From SAT2750 sp964476375 (GTDB taxonomy: Bacteria; Planctomycetota; Planctomycetia; Pirellulales; Pirellulaceae): a stretch of DNA of 64,000 nucleotides. Where the stretch lies: assembly GCA_964476375.1 (NCBI GenBank), contig CAYYZW010000300.1, forward strand, positions 46,098 through 110,097, read 5' to 3'. A program made the position numbers and the translations under genes. Position 1 is the stretch's first letter. Each line of letters begins with the position of its first letter. Below the pieces are notes generated by a model, which was not told where the DNA came from, made no database searches, and saw only the letters and a list, made by a program, of their open reading frames with translations. Of the stretch, positions 46,100-56,400 are shown one piece after another.

Positions 46100-47647
46100 A
46101 TGAGGATGGAGGCAATGAAAAAGAATATGTCTGGATTGTCTGGAAGTAAAAATGCGATGATTCATGATGAACATGTCATGCGTCAGGCCCGCCGCCAGTT
46201 TTTTACCTCCTCCGCCAGTGGGCTGGGGGGGATTGCCCTGTTCTCGTTACTTGCAGAGGACGGGCTTCTTGGGGCTGGTGGGGTTCCAGGAGGGGACAAG
46301 GCAAATCCGCTTCGCCCTAGAACGCCACATTTTGCTCCCCGTGCCAAGTCCTGTATTTTTCTTTTCCTGGCCGGGGCCCCAAGTCATGTCGATCTCTATG
46401 ACCCCAAGCCAATCTTGCAGGAACGCAACGGACAGCCGCTTCCAAAGTCCATTACCGACAAGGTGCGTTTCGCTTTTATCAAGAAAGAATCAGCCATCCT
46501 GATGGGGAGTTCTCGAAAATTTACTCCCCATGGGGAATGCGGGATGGAGTTAGCGGATGTGCTGCCCCATATCGGTAGCTGTGCAGATGATATTGCACTG
46601 GTGCGTTCGATGCACACGGATGCTTTTAACCACCATCCGGCTCAGCTGATGATGACGACCGGTGTGCCCCGTTTTGGTCGCCCCAGCCTGGGGTCCTGGT
46701 TGAACTATGGCCTGGGAAGTGAGTCACGCGACCTGCCTGGTTACGTGGTGCTGACGGCTGGACGGGGAAGCAGTGGTGGTGTCTCCAACTGGACCAGCGG
46801 GTTCCTGCCGTCGACTTACGAGGGGGTCCTGTTCCGCTCCCAGGGGGAACCGGTGTTAAACCTGAACAACCCGACGGGCCTTGATCGCCGGATGCAGAAG
46901 GCGGGCCTGGAGACAATCAACAGGCTCAATGGCCGGCGGCTGGAGCTGATGAATGATCCAGAAATCGCCAGCCGCAAGAACGCCTACGAGCTGGCTTTTC
47001 GCATGCAGGCGGCTGCTCCCGAACTGATTGACACTGGCAGCGAATCGAAGGCGACGCTGGACGAGTACGGCGTGACACGGGCGGAGCCGGAGAAGAACAA
47101 TTTCCGGGGTGGTGGGGCGGATGTTTACCGGCAGTTTTCGACTAACTGCCTGCTGGCCCGGCGCCTGGTGGAACGAGGGGTTCGTTGTGTGACGGTGATG
47201 CATGCCTCCTGGGATCATCACAGTAACCTGGACGCGGAAATATCCTATAACGCGGGCATGCTGGACCAGCCAGCAGCAGCCCTGGTGAAGGATCTCAAAC
47301 GCCGTGGCATGCTGGATGAGACCCTGGTCATCTGTGCCGGCGAGTTTGGTCGTACCCCGCTGGGGGAAAACCGTGGTGGTTCCAAACAGAACACCGGGCG
47401 TGACCACCATCCCTATGCCTTTAGCCTGTGGATGGCAGGTGGAGGTATCCAGGGGGGGCAGGTTTACGGAAAGACGGATGAAATTGGCTGGGCACCGGTC
47501 GAGGATGCTGTCCATGTAAATGATCTGCATGCGACGATTCTTCACCTGTTCGGTTTTGATCATCACAGGCTGACTCACAACTTCCGTGGACTGGATGTCC
47601 GGCTTACTGATCAGGGTGGTAAGGTTCTGGACCGGTTGATCAGTTAA
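46100..47647 (+). CDS. DUF1501 exported protein, second copy
   Basis: With the ATG at 46100 the protein is 515 residues; several ATGs are possible (46070, 46106, 46115), and the one at 46070 would overlap the upstream gene. The N-terminus has a Tat-like RQARRQFFTSSASGLGGIA. DUF1501 motifs are IFLFLAGAPSHVDLYDPK, RSMHTDAFNHHPAQLMMTTG, SWDHHSN, CAGEFGRTPLGE and GRDHHPYAFSLWMAGGG. It is the usual partner of the DUF1549/DUF1553 protein encoded 8 bases before it. Confidence 0.92.
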   Translation: MRMEAMKKNMSGLSGSKNAMIHDEHVMRQARRQFFTSSASGLGGIALFSLLAEDGLLGAGGVPGGDKANPLRPRTPHFAPRAKSCIFLFLAGAPSHVDLYDPKPILQERNGQPLPKSITDKVRFAFIKKESAILMGSSRKFTPHGECGMELADVLPHIGSCADDIALVRSMHTDAFNHHPAQLMMTTGVPRFGRPSLGSWLNYGLGSESRDLPGYVVLTAGRGSSGGVSNWTSGFLPSTYEGVLFRSQGEPVLNLNNPTGLDRRMQKAGLETINRLNGRRLELMNDPEIASRKNAYELAFRMQAAAPELIDTGSESKATLDEYGVTRAEPEKNNFRGGGADVYRQFSTNCLLARRLVERGVRCVTVMHASWDHHSNLDAEISYNAGMLDQPAAALVKDLKRRGMLDETLVICAGEFGRTPLGENRGGSKQNTGRDHHPYAFSLWMAGGGIQGGQVYGKTDEIGWAPVEDAVHVNDLHATILHLFGFDHHRLTHNFRGLDVRLTDQGGKVLDRLIS

Positions 47648-47679
47648 TCCTCCATGTTCCACGAAGAAGCTGGAACCAG

Positions 47680-48435
47680 GTGACAGTTTTCTCTGATTGT
47701 GAGCTGCATGTGACTATCTGGACGCTGGACAACGATTCCGCTCAACTGAAACAGCAACGGCTTTCTGCCGCCCTGCCGCTGGATCAGCTTTCACGTGGTC
47801 TGGTCGGGGCGTCTTTTTCGGGAGTCCCGCTTGGCTGGAAGAAATGGCTGGCAATTGCCGACGCTCGACATACCGGACTCGTCCGGCAGTACGAATACAC
47901 GCGAGGAAATGACCTGGTCTGTCGTTATGCCGGAGAAAGCGACCAGGGGATCACGCTGGAGACCAGCTGGCAATTGCTGGAGGCGGACCCTTCTTCGGTC
48001 GGTCTGGAATTATTGATCAGCGTGCAGAACAACCCCACGGGGGAAGAACCCGTTGTCACGGTTGGAACGACAGGCCAGGTGGATGAATGCCTTGTCCTGG
48101 ATGCGGACGCGATGGGCTGGAGTCGTGTTGAGAGGGTGCCCGGATCAATAATCCTGGAATCTCCAGCCGCGATCCTTTGCCGCTGGAGTGACCGTGATTT
48201 CAGCTACCTGGAAATGCTTCACCCGGCTGATTTGAGAGCCGGGGAACTAGGCTGGGGGCCGGAGGTGGCAGGAGAACTGGCCTGGACACTTCAGCTCATG
48301 CATCACCAGCTTGAAAAAGGGGTAATCCGGCGTTCACGGATCCAGGCCTGGTTGATTGCCCGGGATGCGGACCAGCATTTAGCCGAGGGGATTTTCATGC
48401 AGTTCCGAGATGCGGACTGCCCGCTTGGAAGCTAG
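47680..48435 (+). CDS. hypothetical protein after the DUF1549/DUF1501 operon
   Basis: The 251-residue frame starts at a GTG 33 bases after the DUF1501 stop. It has no signal peptide and no membrane segment. The sequence is beta-like with several Trp (RYAGESDQGITLETSWQLLE and AGELAWTLQLMHHQLEKGVI). I do not recognise the family. Close spacing suggests co-transcription, but the cytoplasmic character differs from its exported neighbours. Length and codon pattern support a real gene. Confidence 0.7.
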   Translation: MTVFSDCELHVTIWTLDNDSAQLKQQRLSAALPLDQLSRGLVGASFSGVPLGWKKWLAIADARHTGLVRQYEYTRGNDLVCRYAGESDQGITLETSWQLLEADPSSVGLELLISVQNNPTGEEPVVTVGTTGQVDECLVLDADAMGWSRVERVPGSIILESPAAILCRWSDRDFSYLEMLHPADLRAGELGWGPEVAGELAWTLQLMHHQLEKGVIRRSRIQAWLIARDADQHLAEGIFMQFRDADCPLGS

Positions 48436-48443
48436 TGTTCCAG

Positions 48444-48483
48444 AAAAAAAACCCCGCCGCACACAATAAGTGTTACGGCGGGG
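48444..48483 (-). terminator. rho-independent terminator pointing left
   Basis: An 8-base-pair arm (CCCCGCCG at 48452-48459 with CGGCGGGG at 48476-48483) is extended by inner ACAC/GTGT pairing. It is followed on the minus strand by eight T (48451-48444). It lies between two plus-strand genes, so it must end a minus-strand transcript such as the small frame at 48511-48645. Confidence 0.8.
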
Positions 48484-48510
48484 CCGGAACAGAGAAGAGG
48501 CCGATAGGTA

Positions 48511-48645
48511 TCACACGTTGTTGACTGTCGATTTCAACCAAACGGAAAAACCCGCCAGTTGGGGCACAAATCGCAGTCTCTTGAAAAGAGAAAAACGTGT
48601 ACACCCATCACTTGTGATCATAACACGAAAGGTCGTTGTGTCCAT
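48511..48645 (-). CDS. candidate 44-residue small protein before an orphan terminator
   Basis: A short minus-strand frame from an ATG at 48645 to TGA at 48511 ends 27 bases before the terminator. The product is basic (TRFSLFKRLRFVPQLAGF) with one mildly hydrophobic half, so a membrane-associated peptide or a chance frame in a small RNA are both possible. No convincing ribosome site is visible. The terminator is the main support. Confidence 0.35.
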   Translation of the reverse strand: MDTTTFRVMITSDGCTRFSLFKRLRFVPQLAGFSVWLKSTVNNV

Positions 48646-48850
48646 ACTTGCGTTCTTCAAAGTTGTTCCCGGGAAGCCATTTTTTGTGATAATAAATAGC
48701 GGTTGAGAGTATTTTGAGGCCTTGCTGGCAGCTGTTTTCAGGTGTCTTATTGATCCCAACCGTGGTCCCGTGTCCCGGGCATTGCCGTGCCAGGTGAACG
48801 GATCCACCGTGGATGAGACACTTGATATTCCCGAACCCTGTGGAACGGGA

Positions 48851-49696
48851 ATGGACATGATCTTGTGGGAGTTTTTTATCTTGTCGGATACCGATTTTGC
48901 AGTACACGAGGACATTGCCCTCCAGGCGGTGCGCCAGGCCGGCCAGCTTCTGCTTGGGCGGGCAGGCCAGTTTGCCACCCGGGAAAAGGCACCGCGGGAC
49001 CTGGTGACGGATGTGGATCTGGCAGCGCAGGAGCTTATCGCGCGGGTGATCAAGTCTGCATTTCCTGACCATGCATTTCTTGGCGAGGAGGATGCTGGCA
49101 CGGCAGGCGGCCCTTCAACGACAGAATCCTGGATCGCGGCCCAGGAGAACTGCTGGATCGTGGATCCTATAGATGGCACGACGAATTACGTCCACCAGTT
49201 GCCATTTTACTCGATCTCCATTGCATTCTGGCAGCAAGGCATTCCCCGGCTTGGTGTGATTCTCGATCCCGTCCGGGATGAGCTTTTTTCTGCGACGGCC
49301 GGAAAGGGAGTGCTGCTCAATGGAGAACCGGTAACCGCCAGCACAACAGAGAAGATGTCAGAGGCCCTGGTGGCAGTCAGTTTCGCGGCGAACATCGATG
49401 ATGAGTCATGGGAGGTTCGCCGTTTTGCGCGGGCCCTGCACCACTGCCGTGCAGTAAGACGGATTGGATCTGCTGCCTTGAACCTCTGCTACCTGGCCAG
49501 TGGGCGACTAGATGCATACTGGGCCAGCAGTGTCCAGCCCTGGGATGTGGCAGCTGGAATCCTGTTTGTCCGAGAGGCAGGGGGGCTGGTGACGAGCCTG
49601 GATGGCGGGGAATTTCAGATTGACAGACCGGACATGCTGGCCGGTGCCACCAGTCCACTGCACGAGTCGCTGCTGGAACTCTTTGCTGGTGTGTGA
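48851..49696 (+). CDS. inositol monophosphatase family phosphatase
   Basis: From the ATG at 48851 the protein is 281 residues, the usual size. It shows the Li-sensitive phosphatase motifs: DHAFLGEEDAG, CWIVDPIDGTTNYVHQLPFY with the metal-binding DPIDGT, and SSVQPWDVAAGILFVREAGG. Substrates in this family include inositol-1-phosphate, PAP (CysQ) and fructose-1,6-bisphosphate; motif reading favours SuhB-like inositol monophosphatase. It is the last gene before the giant-protein operon and has the same orientation. Confidence 0.9.
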   Translation: MDMILWEFFILSDTDFAVHEDIALQAVRQAGQLLLGRAGQFATREKAPRDLVTDVDLAAQELIARVIKSAFPDHAFLGEEDAGTAGGPSTTESWIAAQENCWIVDPIDGTTNYVHQLPFYSISIAFWQQGIPRLGVILDPVRDELFSATAGKGVLLNGEPVTASTTEKMSEALVAVSFAANIDDESWEVRRFARALHHCRAVRRIGSAALNLCYLASGRLDAYWASSVQPWDVAAGILFVREAGGLVTSLDGGEFQIDRPDMLAGATSPLHESLLELFAGV

Positions 49697-49777
49697 TCGT
49701 GACGGTTATACCGGTTATAGGACTGTGGAAAACCTTCCGTGACAGGGATTCCAGGTAAACAAGGGCAGGGATTCTCT

Positions 49778-49805
49778 TTGATCGAATTCGCTGCGTGCCT
49801 AGAAT
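49778..49805 (+). promoter_or_regulatory. candidate sigma-70 promoter of the giant-protein operon
   Basis: TTGATC at 49778-49783 and TAGAAT at 49800-49805 have 16-base spacing, 81 bases before the ATG at 49887. The -10 and its flanks (GCCTAGAATG) match those of the promoter at 13395-13423. Confidence 0.5.
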
Positions 49806-49886
49806 GGAAGAACCGGCTTGGGAGTGTCAGCTGGCATGCTGTTTTCGTGCCAGTGAAGCGGATGCATGTAAACGGTTTGGTCTTCG

Positions 49887-52800
49887 ATGAAAACAATTCA
49901 CTATAGCTGCCGGAGAGTGGCGATCCTCGTGGCGGGGCTTCTGTTTTTCACAGCAGTTTCCCAGGATCCATCGTCATCGGCCCAGGAACCGGACCCTGCC
50001 CAGGCGGGCACCCCTGCTGCAGCAGCAGGGGGAGAAAAAACGGAAGCCGGGGGCGTACGGGAGGCCCTGACGGAGATTATCTACCTTCGTGATTCCGAGG
50101 GAAACCTGGTCCCGGTGGCAAACCTGTCGCTGGAAGAATGGGACCAGATCTACAAGGCACGCCGCAACTTGTTGGGCCGAAAACTACCCCCGGCCTTCGC
50201 GATTGATGAAGTGACCTACCAGGGAGTTGTCGAGGGCAATCATCTTCTTCTGGACGTCGATATTAGCTTGCGAATCGTTGAACGACAGCAACAGGATGAA
50301 TGGATTGCCGTGCCCGTGGGTTACCACCAGGCAGTCCTTGCAAAGGGTGCAGGCCATGAAGGACCAGGTGATTTTTTTCTCACCCTGGACAAGGATGGAG
50401 CGGGCCACCTGTGCTGGTTCAAGGCAGAAAAGGGAAGTCGACACTCGGTGAGTTTGAAGTTGATTGCTCCGCTGGAAAAGAACAACAGGCAGGCCCGCTT
50501 CCTGTTGACCTGTCCGCCGGCTCGCTCTCGTATGACAAGCCTGAAAGTTGGTGCGGCCGGCGTGGAATCACTCAGTGATGATCTACGTGTGGTCAGCAAG
50601 CCGGCAGGGGAAAAGGAGACGGAATTCATTTTTGACTTTGCCGGGGGCCAGCTGGATTTCAGCTGGGGGACGATCGACCGCGATGCGATGAAGCCCGTGA
50701 CTCGCCTGTTGGCCAGTACGACAACCCGGTTTTCGATCAAGGGCCCCCAGCAGGTCAGTATGCATGCGGATCTTACGGTGACAGGTTCCGGGGGAGAGGT
50801 TTCTTCCTTTGAGGTGGTACTGCCCCCTTCCATGCAGGTCGTTGATCTTCCCCAGGGAGATTTTCGACTGACCGTCCTGCCGGCACCCGATGGGACTCCA
50901 CAGAACAACGTGCAGCGGGTTCAGCTTACGGCCAATCGACCTGCCGAGGAGTTGCAGGTGACGCTGGAGGCGATTTTTCGTCCGGAACCAAGTACTCCAG
51001 ATGGGGAATCGGATGAACGGACATCGATAGGTGACGCACCGTTTATCCCCTTCCAGGGCGTGGAGGTTGTCAATGCTGTGAAACAGTCCGGTTTTATTGA
51101 CTTCGTGGTCGATGGAAACTGGTCGCTCAACTGGCGACAGGATGGAGACGTTCGACGAGTTGATGAAATCCCAGATTCCCTGGTGCAGCTAGAGGGAGTG
51201 GCCAGGTTCGAGTTCTTCAGCCAGTCCTACGCGTTATCCACCCGGATCCAGCCGGAAAAAACTCGTGTCCGCGTCGAGCCTCGTTACCTTGTTCATGTTG
51301 GTGATGAGGAATTGCAGCTTGAGACAACGCTGATGTGCCAGGTGCGTGGGGAAAGCGGTTTTGTACTGGAGACCGGTTTGGATGGGTGGACGCTGGATCA
51401 GGTGCTCTCCAGGCCTGCAGATCTGATCGATGTGGATTCGATTCGTGAGAATGGGGGGCTCCTTTCCATCCCGATCCTTGCCGCAAGTGGAAGTCTTCCA
51501 GGACAGTTTGAAATCCAGTTTCGGGCTCATCGGAGTATCGTGCTGGCTGGTGCGGAGATGGAGAACGAAGAAATCATTGATGTTCCACGGCCGACAGCGG
51601 ATCCCCTTTCCACGTCCACAGTTTTTTCGTTTCTCCCTGGACGGTTGATTGTGAGTCCGGACGACAATGTCGAAATGCTTCCCCAGCTTGAGAAGATCAT
51701 GGGGCTGACCCAGGAGGCACGGCTGACCGAGGAAGAAGCGAGATTGCTTCCCCAGCGACAGCAGGCACCTCTGGTTTATCGCGACCGAGGTGATGTTGCT
51801 GCTCCTTCGTTTGTCACCCGACTCCGAGTTCGGCAGCGCGACACAACGGTGGCTTCTCTGTCACGCGTTGTGGTTGACGAACAGCAGGTCCAGTTGCGTC
51901 AGGAGTTGCGATATGGAGTTGCCTATGAACCGATCAAACAGTTATTGCTGGAAGTTCCCTCGTCCCTGGTTATTCGCCGGGATCTCCAGGTCTACCTGCT
52001 TCCAAGTGATGCCACGAGCATGGAGACCAGTGGAGAGGGAGAGGTGCAACTGGAATCACTGCCATGGGCTGAAGCAACGGAAGAATCTGCCGGTGATCGA
52101 GACCTGCGGCGTGTGATCCGTGTTGACCTGCTGCAGGATCGTATTGGTCAGTTCCGCATTTTACTGCGATATAATGTCGGCTTGCCCACTCTTCTTGTCG
52201 ATCAGCCGGTCACTATCCCGGTGGGCCTGATTATTCCCTATCGAGACTCGGCAACGACATTCCAGGACAACCACGTCGAACTTGTTGTGGACACGATGGT
52301 CCAGGCAAGTCCCCGGGAGGAGTCCTGGCAACGGGATGATGGCCCGACTGGCCGGCTTCCGCAGTCGGTGGATCCTGTTTTTGTTGCCACCGAGATGACA
52401 GACTCACTCCCCCTGCTTTTAAGCCTCAATCGTCTGGGGGCCTCGGCAACGACACAGCTCCACCAGTTGTGGCTACAGACCTACTTGACCGAGACCGTGC
52501 GTTATGAAAGAGCGGCCTTGCGTGTTTCGACTTCCGAACGCAGGTTGCAAATCCAGCTGCCGAACCTGGCACAGCAGAATACCTCCAACTTGCGGATTTC
52601 CATTGATCAGCAGCCGCTCGCTCCCGGCAATGTGGTTATTAATGAACAGGGTGCACTGGAAATCCAGCTTCCATCGGCCAGGCAGACGGATGAGATGGTC
52701 ATCGAGATCTGGTACTGGACAGAGCCCGGTAACCATCTGACGGGCAGTGTTTCGGTGGATCCCCCTCGTGTTACTGGCGCAAGCAGTGCGGACCGGATCT

Positions 52801-53420
52801 TCTGGCAAGTGGTGATGCCGGGAAATGAACATCTGCTTGGAGTTCCCGACCACATGACACCGGAACAGGAATGGTTGTGGAATGGCTGGAGTTGGCGACG
52901 GAAGGCCTACATGGATCAACAAGACCTGGAACTCTGGATCGATGCGTCGGTTCAGCAGGCGGTACCGGTGCAGACGAACCAGTACCTGTTTACGACGATC
53001 GGCCCTGTCAGGACCTTCACCGTCCAGACAGTCCGCCGTTCTTCACTGGTGCTGGTCGTCTCGGGGATGACGTTACTGGTCGGTTTACTGTTGATTTACT
53101 TTCCGGGCATCCGGCATCCCTCGTTGCTGTTTGTCGCTGGTATCGGTCTTACCGCATCGGCTGCAAGTTGGCCGGAAATTGTCTTGCTGGTTGTCCAGGC
53201 CGCGTTGCTTGGCGGCGGACTGGTGGGACTTGCCCGACTTCTGCAGTGGGTTCTTCTCTGGCGTCTTCACCCGGGATCTCGTCTGCTGGGGAGGACGACT
53301 GCCGCGGTGGACGGAATCAACGAACGGGATATTATTTCGCTTGAGAGCGGTTCACGTGGATCCACGGCATCCGTTCCCATGTCACTGGAGATGTCGTCGG
53401 CAACGGAGCATCCGACATGA
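49887..53420 (+). CDS. giant exported beta-rich protein, module A
   Basis: The 1,177-residue protein starts with a signal peptide (RRVAILVAGLLFFTAVSQ). After a low-complexity Ala/Gly/Glu linker it has a conserved-looking opening: ALTEIIYLRDSEGNLVPVAN then LSLEEWDQIYKARR. The large middle (to about 1,045) is dense in alternating polar and hydrophobic residues and Gln/Val/Leu-rich strands, with no cysteine pattern or enzyme motif I know. Three transmembrane helices near 1052-1070, 1077-1095 and 1098-1120 precede a cytoplasmic tail of about 55 residues that opens with WRLHPGSR. The stop overlaps the next start by four bases (ATGA). The layout matches both halves of the next protein. I recognise no named domain. 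Confidence 0.85.
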   Translation: MKTIHYSCRRVAILVAGLLFFTAVSQDPSSSAQEPDPAQAGTPAAAAGGEKTEAGGVREALTEIIYLRDSEGNLVPVANLSLEEWDQIYKARRNLLGRKLPPAFAIDEVTYQGVVEGNHLLLDVDISLRIVERQQQDEWIAVPVGYHQAVLAKGAGHEGPGDFFLTLDKDGAGHLCWFKAEKGSRHSVSLKLIAPLEKNNRQARFLLTCPPARSRMTSLKVGAAGVESLSDDLRVVSKPAGEKETEFIFDFAGGQLDFSWGTIDRDAMKPVTRLLASTTTRFSIKGPQQVSMHADLTVTGSGGEVSSFEVVLPPSMQVVDLPQGDFRLTVLPAPDGTPQNNVQRVQLTANRPAEELQVTLEAIFRPEPSTPDGESDERTSIGDAPFIPFQGVEVVNAVKQSGFIDFVVDGNWSLNWRQDGDVRRVDEIPDSLVQLEGVARFEFFSQSYALSTRIQPEKTRVRVEPRYLVHVGDEELQLETTLMCQVRGESGFVLETGLDGWTLDQVLSRPADLIDVDSIRENGGLLSIPILAASGSLPGQFEIQFRAHRSIVLAGAEMENEEIIDVPRPTADPLSTSTVFSFLPGRLIVSPDDNVEMLPQLEKIMGLTQEARLTEEEARLLPQRQQAPLVYRDRGDVAAPSFVTRLRVRQRDTTVASLSRVVVDEQQVQLRQELRYGVAYEPIKQLLLEVPSSLVIRRDLQVYLLPSDATSMETSGEGEVQLESLPWAEATEESAGDRDLRRVIRVDLLQDRIGQFRILLRYNVGLPTLLVDQPVTIPVGLIIPYRDSATTFQDNHVELVVDTMVQASPREESWQRDDGPTGRLPQSVDPVFVATEMTDSLPLLLSLNRLGASATTQLHQLWLQTYLTETVRYERAALRVSTSERRLQIQLPNLAQQNTSNLRISIDQQPLAPGNVVINEQGALEIQLPSARQTDEMVIEIWYWTEPGNHLTGSVSVDPPRVTGASSADRIFWQVVMPGNEHLLGVPDHMTPEQEWLWNGWSWRRKAYMDQQDLELWIDASVQQAVPVQTNQYLFTTIGPVRTFTVQTVRRSSLVLVVSGMTLLVGLLLIYFPGIRHPSLLFVAGIGLTASAASWPEIVLLVVQAALLGGGLVGLARLLQWVLLWRLHPGSRLLGRTTAAVDGINERDIISLESGSRGSTASVPMSLEMSSATEHPT

Positions 53421-56400
53421 TCCCCACCACGCGATATCTCCTGTCGCTGCTGGTTGTGCTGGGTGCCTCTCCTCTGCTGACCGCGCAGCTTCCAGAACCG
53501 GTCCCAGTGGTGAAGGACAAGGATCCTGCATCGCTCTTCTTTCGGCGTGTTTTCGTCCCCACGAAGGATCTGCCATCGTTAATCAAGGGCTCTGTACCGA
53601 TTCGCCGGGAGGAAGTGGAGTCCATGATCCAGTTGATCAACCGGTCGGCACAGGCAAACCCGTCTGCTGACCAGGTACGGATCAGTAGTGCCCGTTACCG
53701 GGCGCGTCTGGGAGGAGAGCAGCTGGTTGCTGGTGAGGCCCAGCTTCAGGTTGAACGCCTGGAACTCCTGGTAGAGGATTCACCAAAAACTGCGGATGAA
53801 GATGGTCCTGCCGGAAAGGGTGATGAGATCTATCTCTTGCCGCTGCGGCCCATGCGATTGGCGATAGGTGACGCATTCTGGCACTACGGAGAGGATCAGG
53901 AGCCCCTGGAAGCGGTCGTCGGACGTGATGCAATCGGGAACCAGGTATGCCTGGTGCCGCGTCCTGGAAGGCTTGACTTTAGCTGGTCCCTGAAGGGAAG
54001 ACGAGATTCGCTTGGCGAGCTTCAGTTTGATTTACATCTGCCTGCATCTCCAACCAGCCAGTTGCTTCTGGAGTTGCCTGCCAATGTGACGCCCCGGATC
54101 AATCGAGGGATTGTCAGCAAGGCTGTGGTACCTGCCGAGGAGGGTTCTCCGGATTCCGGCGGATCGGCTGCACCGGGTCAATCGGAAACCCTGGTCTGGA
54201 TCCTGGAACTAGGGGGACATGACCATGTCCGTTTAACGATCACTCCGGAGAATCCATTTCGCCAAAGAGAACAGCTGACATTTGTCCGCCAGGTAACAAG
54301 CTATGGTTTTACGAATACCGGCCTGGATGTCACGATCCAGCTTAACCTGGATGTCTACAATGAGCCGCTTCGCCAGCTTGCTCTGGAACTTGGCGAACTC
54401 GAATTGCTCGAGGCACGAGTTGGAGAGCAACCGGTCCGCTGGTCCTATCGTGGCCAGCCGAACAAGGGGTCTCATGAGCTCGTGCTCCCCGAGCCAATTC
54501 TTGGCCAAAACCACCAGCTTGTGATACGTGCTACCGGCAAGTTGCAGCTTTCTCGCCGCTGGCATCTGCCGGTAGTGCGCCTGCGGAACGCTTTCTGGCG
54601 CGAGGGAGAAATACAACTCCGAATCCCCGATGACATGACACTCAGCCGGCTGGGGGTCGGTGAGGGGCAGGTGACGCGCGTGGTTCCCGGGGAGGCTGGT
54701 GTGGAAACCCGTGTGATCCAGTTGCACCAGCCAGCGGCTGATATCGAGGTGGTGGTAGAGCGACGCAAGGAAGAAATTCAACTGGAGACGGCTCTTGAGG
54801 TTGCTGTGCTGCCGCCCCGTGTTACCGCTCGCTTGACCGCGAACCTGTCGTCGACCTATGGAAGCCGCTTCGAGCTTGCTGCAGTCGTTTCCCCAGGATG
54901 GATCGTGGAAAGCGTGGAGACAGAACCTGTCTCCTCCATTGACAGTTATGACATTCTTTCTCCGGGCCAGGATGGTTCCGGTGGCCAGTTGCAGCTTCTT
55001 CTGAAAACGGCAGTTGGCCCTGAACATCCTGTGCAGGTGATTGTTCGTGCCCACCGGGTTGCGGGCACCACTGGGATGACCGGGAAGAACCTCCAGCCGC
55101 TTCGCTTCGCACAGGTCCAGGAAGGCAACCAGGTGGTTTCGATAAGGGTCGATCCGCCGTTCCAGTTGCAGCTCCGCCGTGATGCGGAACTACAGCGATT
55201 AAAGCAGGAGGATGTGACACCGGAGCAGGCGACCGCTGTCAATGCGCAGGGAGCGGCACTGCTATACAGGCATAGCCGTGCTGCGGACGATCTGGCTCTC
55301 TTTGTTCGCCGTATCCAGCCCCGCTATGCCACTGAGATTGCGGTGCAGGCAAGAATTGTCGGGAACCTGTTCCAGGAACGGTACCAGGTAGAGTGTACTC
55401 CCCGATCCTCTTCGCTTAACAGACTGCTCTTGCATTTTAGTGAGCCCCGAGACGAGTTGATCCGCTGGCAGATAGTGGACGATGCAGCCGTGAGTATTTC
55501 GGCCAGCAAGCTGTCGGTCCAGGAGCAGGCCGGGCTTGGTATTTCCGGGGGAGAAACCTGGGAGTTAATCCTTTCTGATCCCATCAGCAGGCGATTTGTG
55601 CTGGACGCACAACGTGATTCGGTTTTTGCGGAGTCGAGCCGTGTAAGCCTGCTGATGCTTCCTGAAGCCACATCGCAGCTGGCATCACTGGCCATCCTCT
55701 CGACGGATGAAGGGGAAGTGAAAGTCGAGACGGTACGACTTAAATCGATACCGCCCCGGGTTATTCCAGTCGACAAGTACGCGCCAATCCGATCGATGTA
55801 CCGTTACCAGCCATCGCTGGACAGCGAAGTCACTATCTCGCGGGAATCTTCTGATTCCCGAAACTCCCATGCGGTGGTATGGCAAGCGATGATGCAGTCC
55901 CGTTTCACGACCAATGGAGTGGTCCATCACCGTGTCAGCTACTTCGTGGAAAACACAGGCCGGCGACAGATTCGGTTCTTGCTGCCAGGATCGCTGGATG
56001 ATCTTCATGTCCTTGTTGATGGGGAGACCGTTGCCGTCAATCGCTTGCAGGGAAGTGGGCCATCGGCAAGCATCTCGCTTCCTGAAAACCAGCGTTACTG
56101 TACGATCCAACTCAACTATCGTGAACAGGCATCGCCGCTGGGTGCTTTCACCACGCTTGCCGCTCGTTCCCCAGAGCCAGATTGCCCGGTTCTTGATGGC
56201 CGCTGGGAACTTCTTCTGCCCGCGGGCTACCACCCACTTCATTTGGATACAGGCTTGAGTGGGGAGCGAGATTCTGTTTCCGTGGGGAAGCGGCTCTTTG
56301 GACCTTTCTGGGGGCAGGAGGATGCAGGAGCGGGGTTTGTGACCGACCGTTCCTTGTCGAACCAGGTTTTGCAGGCCGGGCCCGACCAGGCAGCGAAGGT

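Larger units (their letters stand above)
48436..48850. other. 415-base intergenic region
   Basis: Apart from the terminator and the candidate 44-residue frame above I see no gene. The plus-strand frame of the phosphatase extends upstream to 48722 without a ribosome site and with residues unlike the family. Confidence 0.5.
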
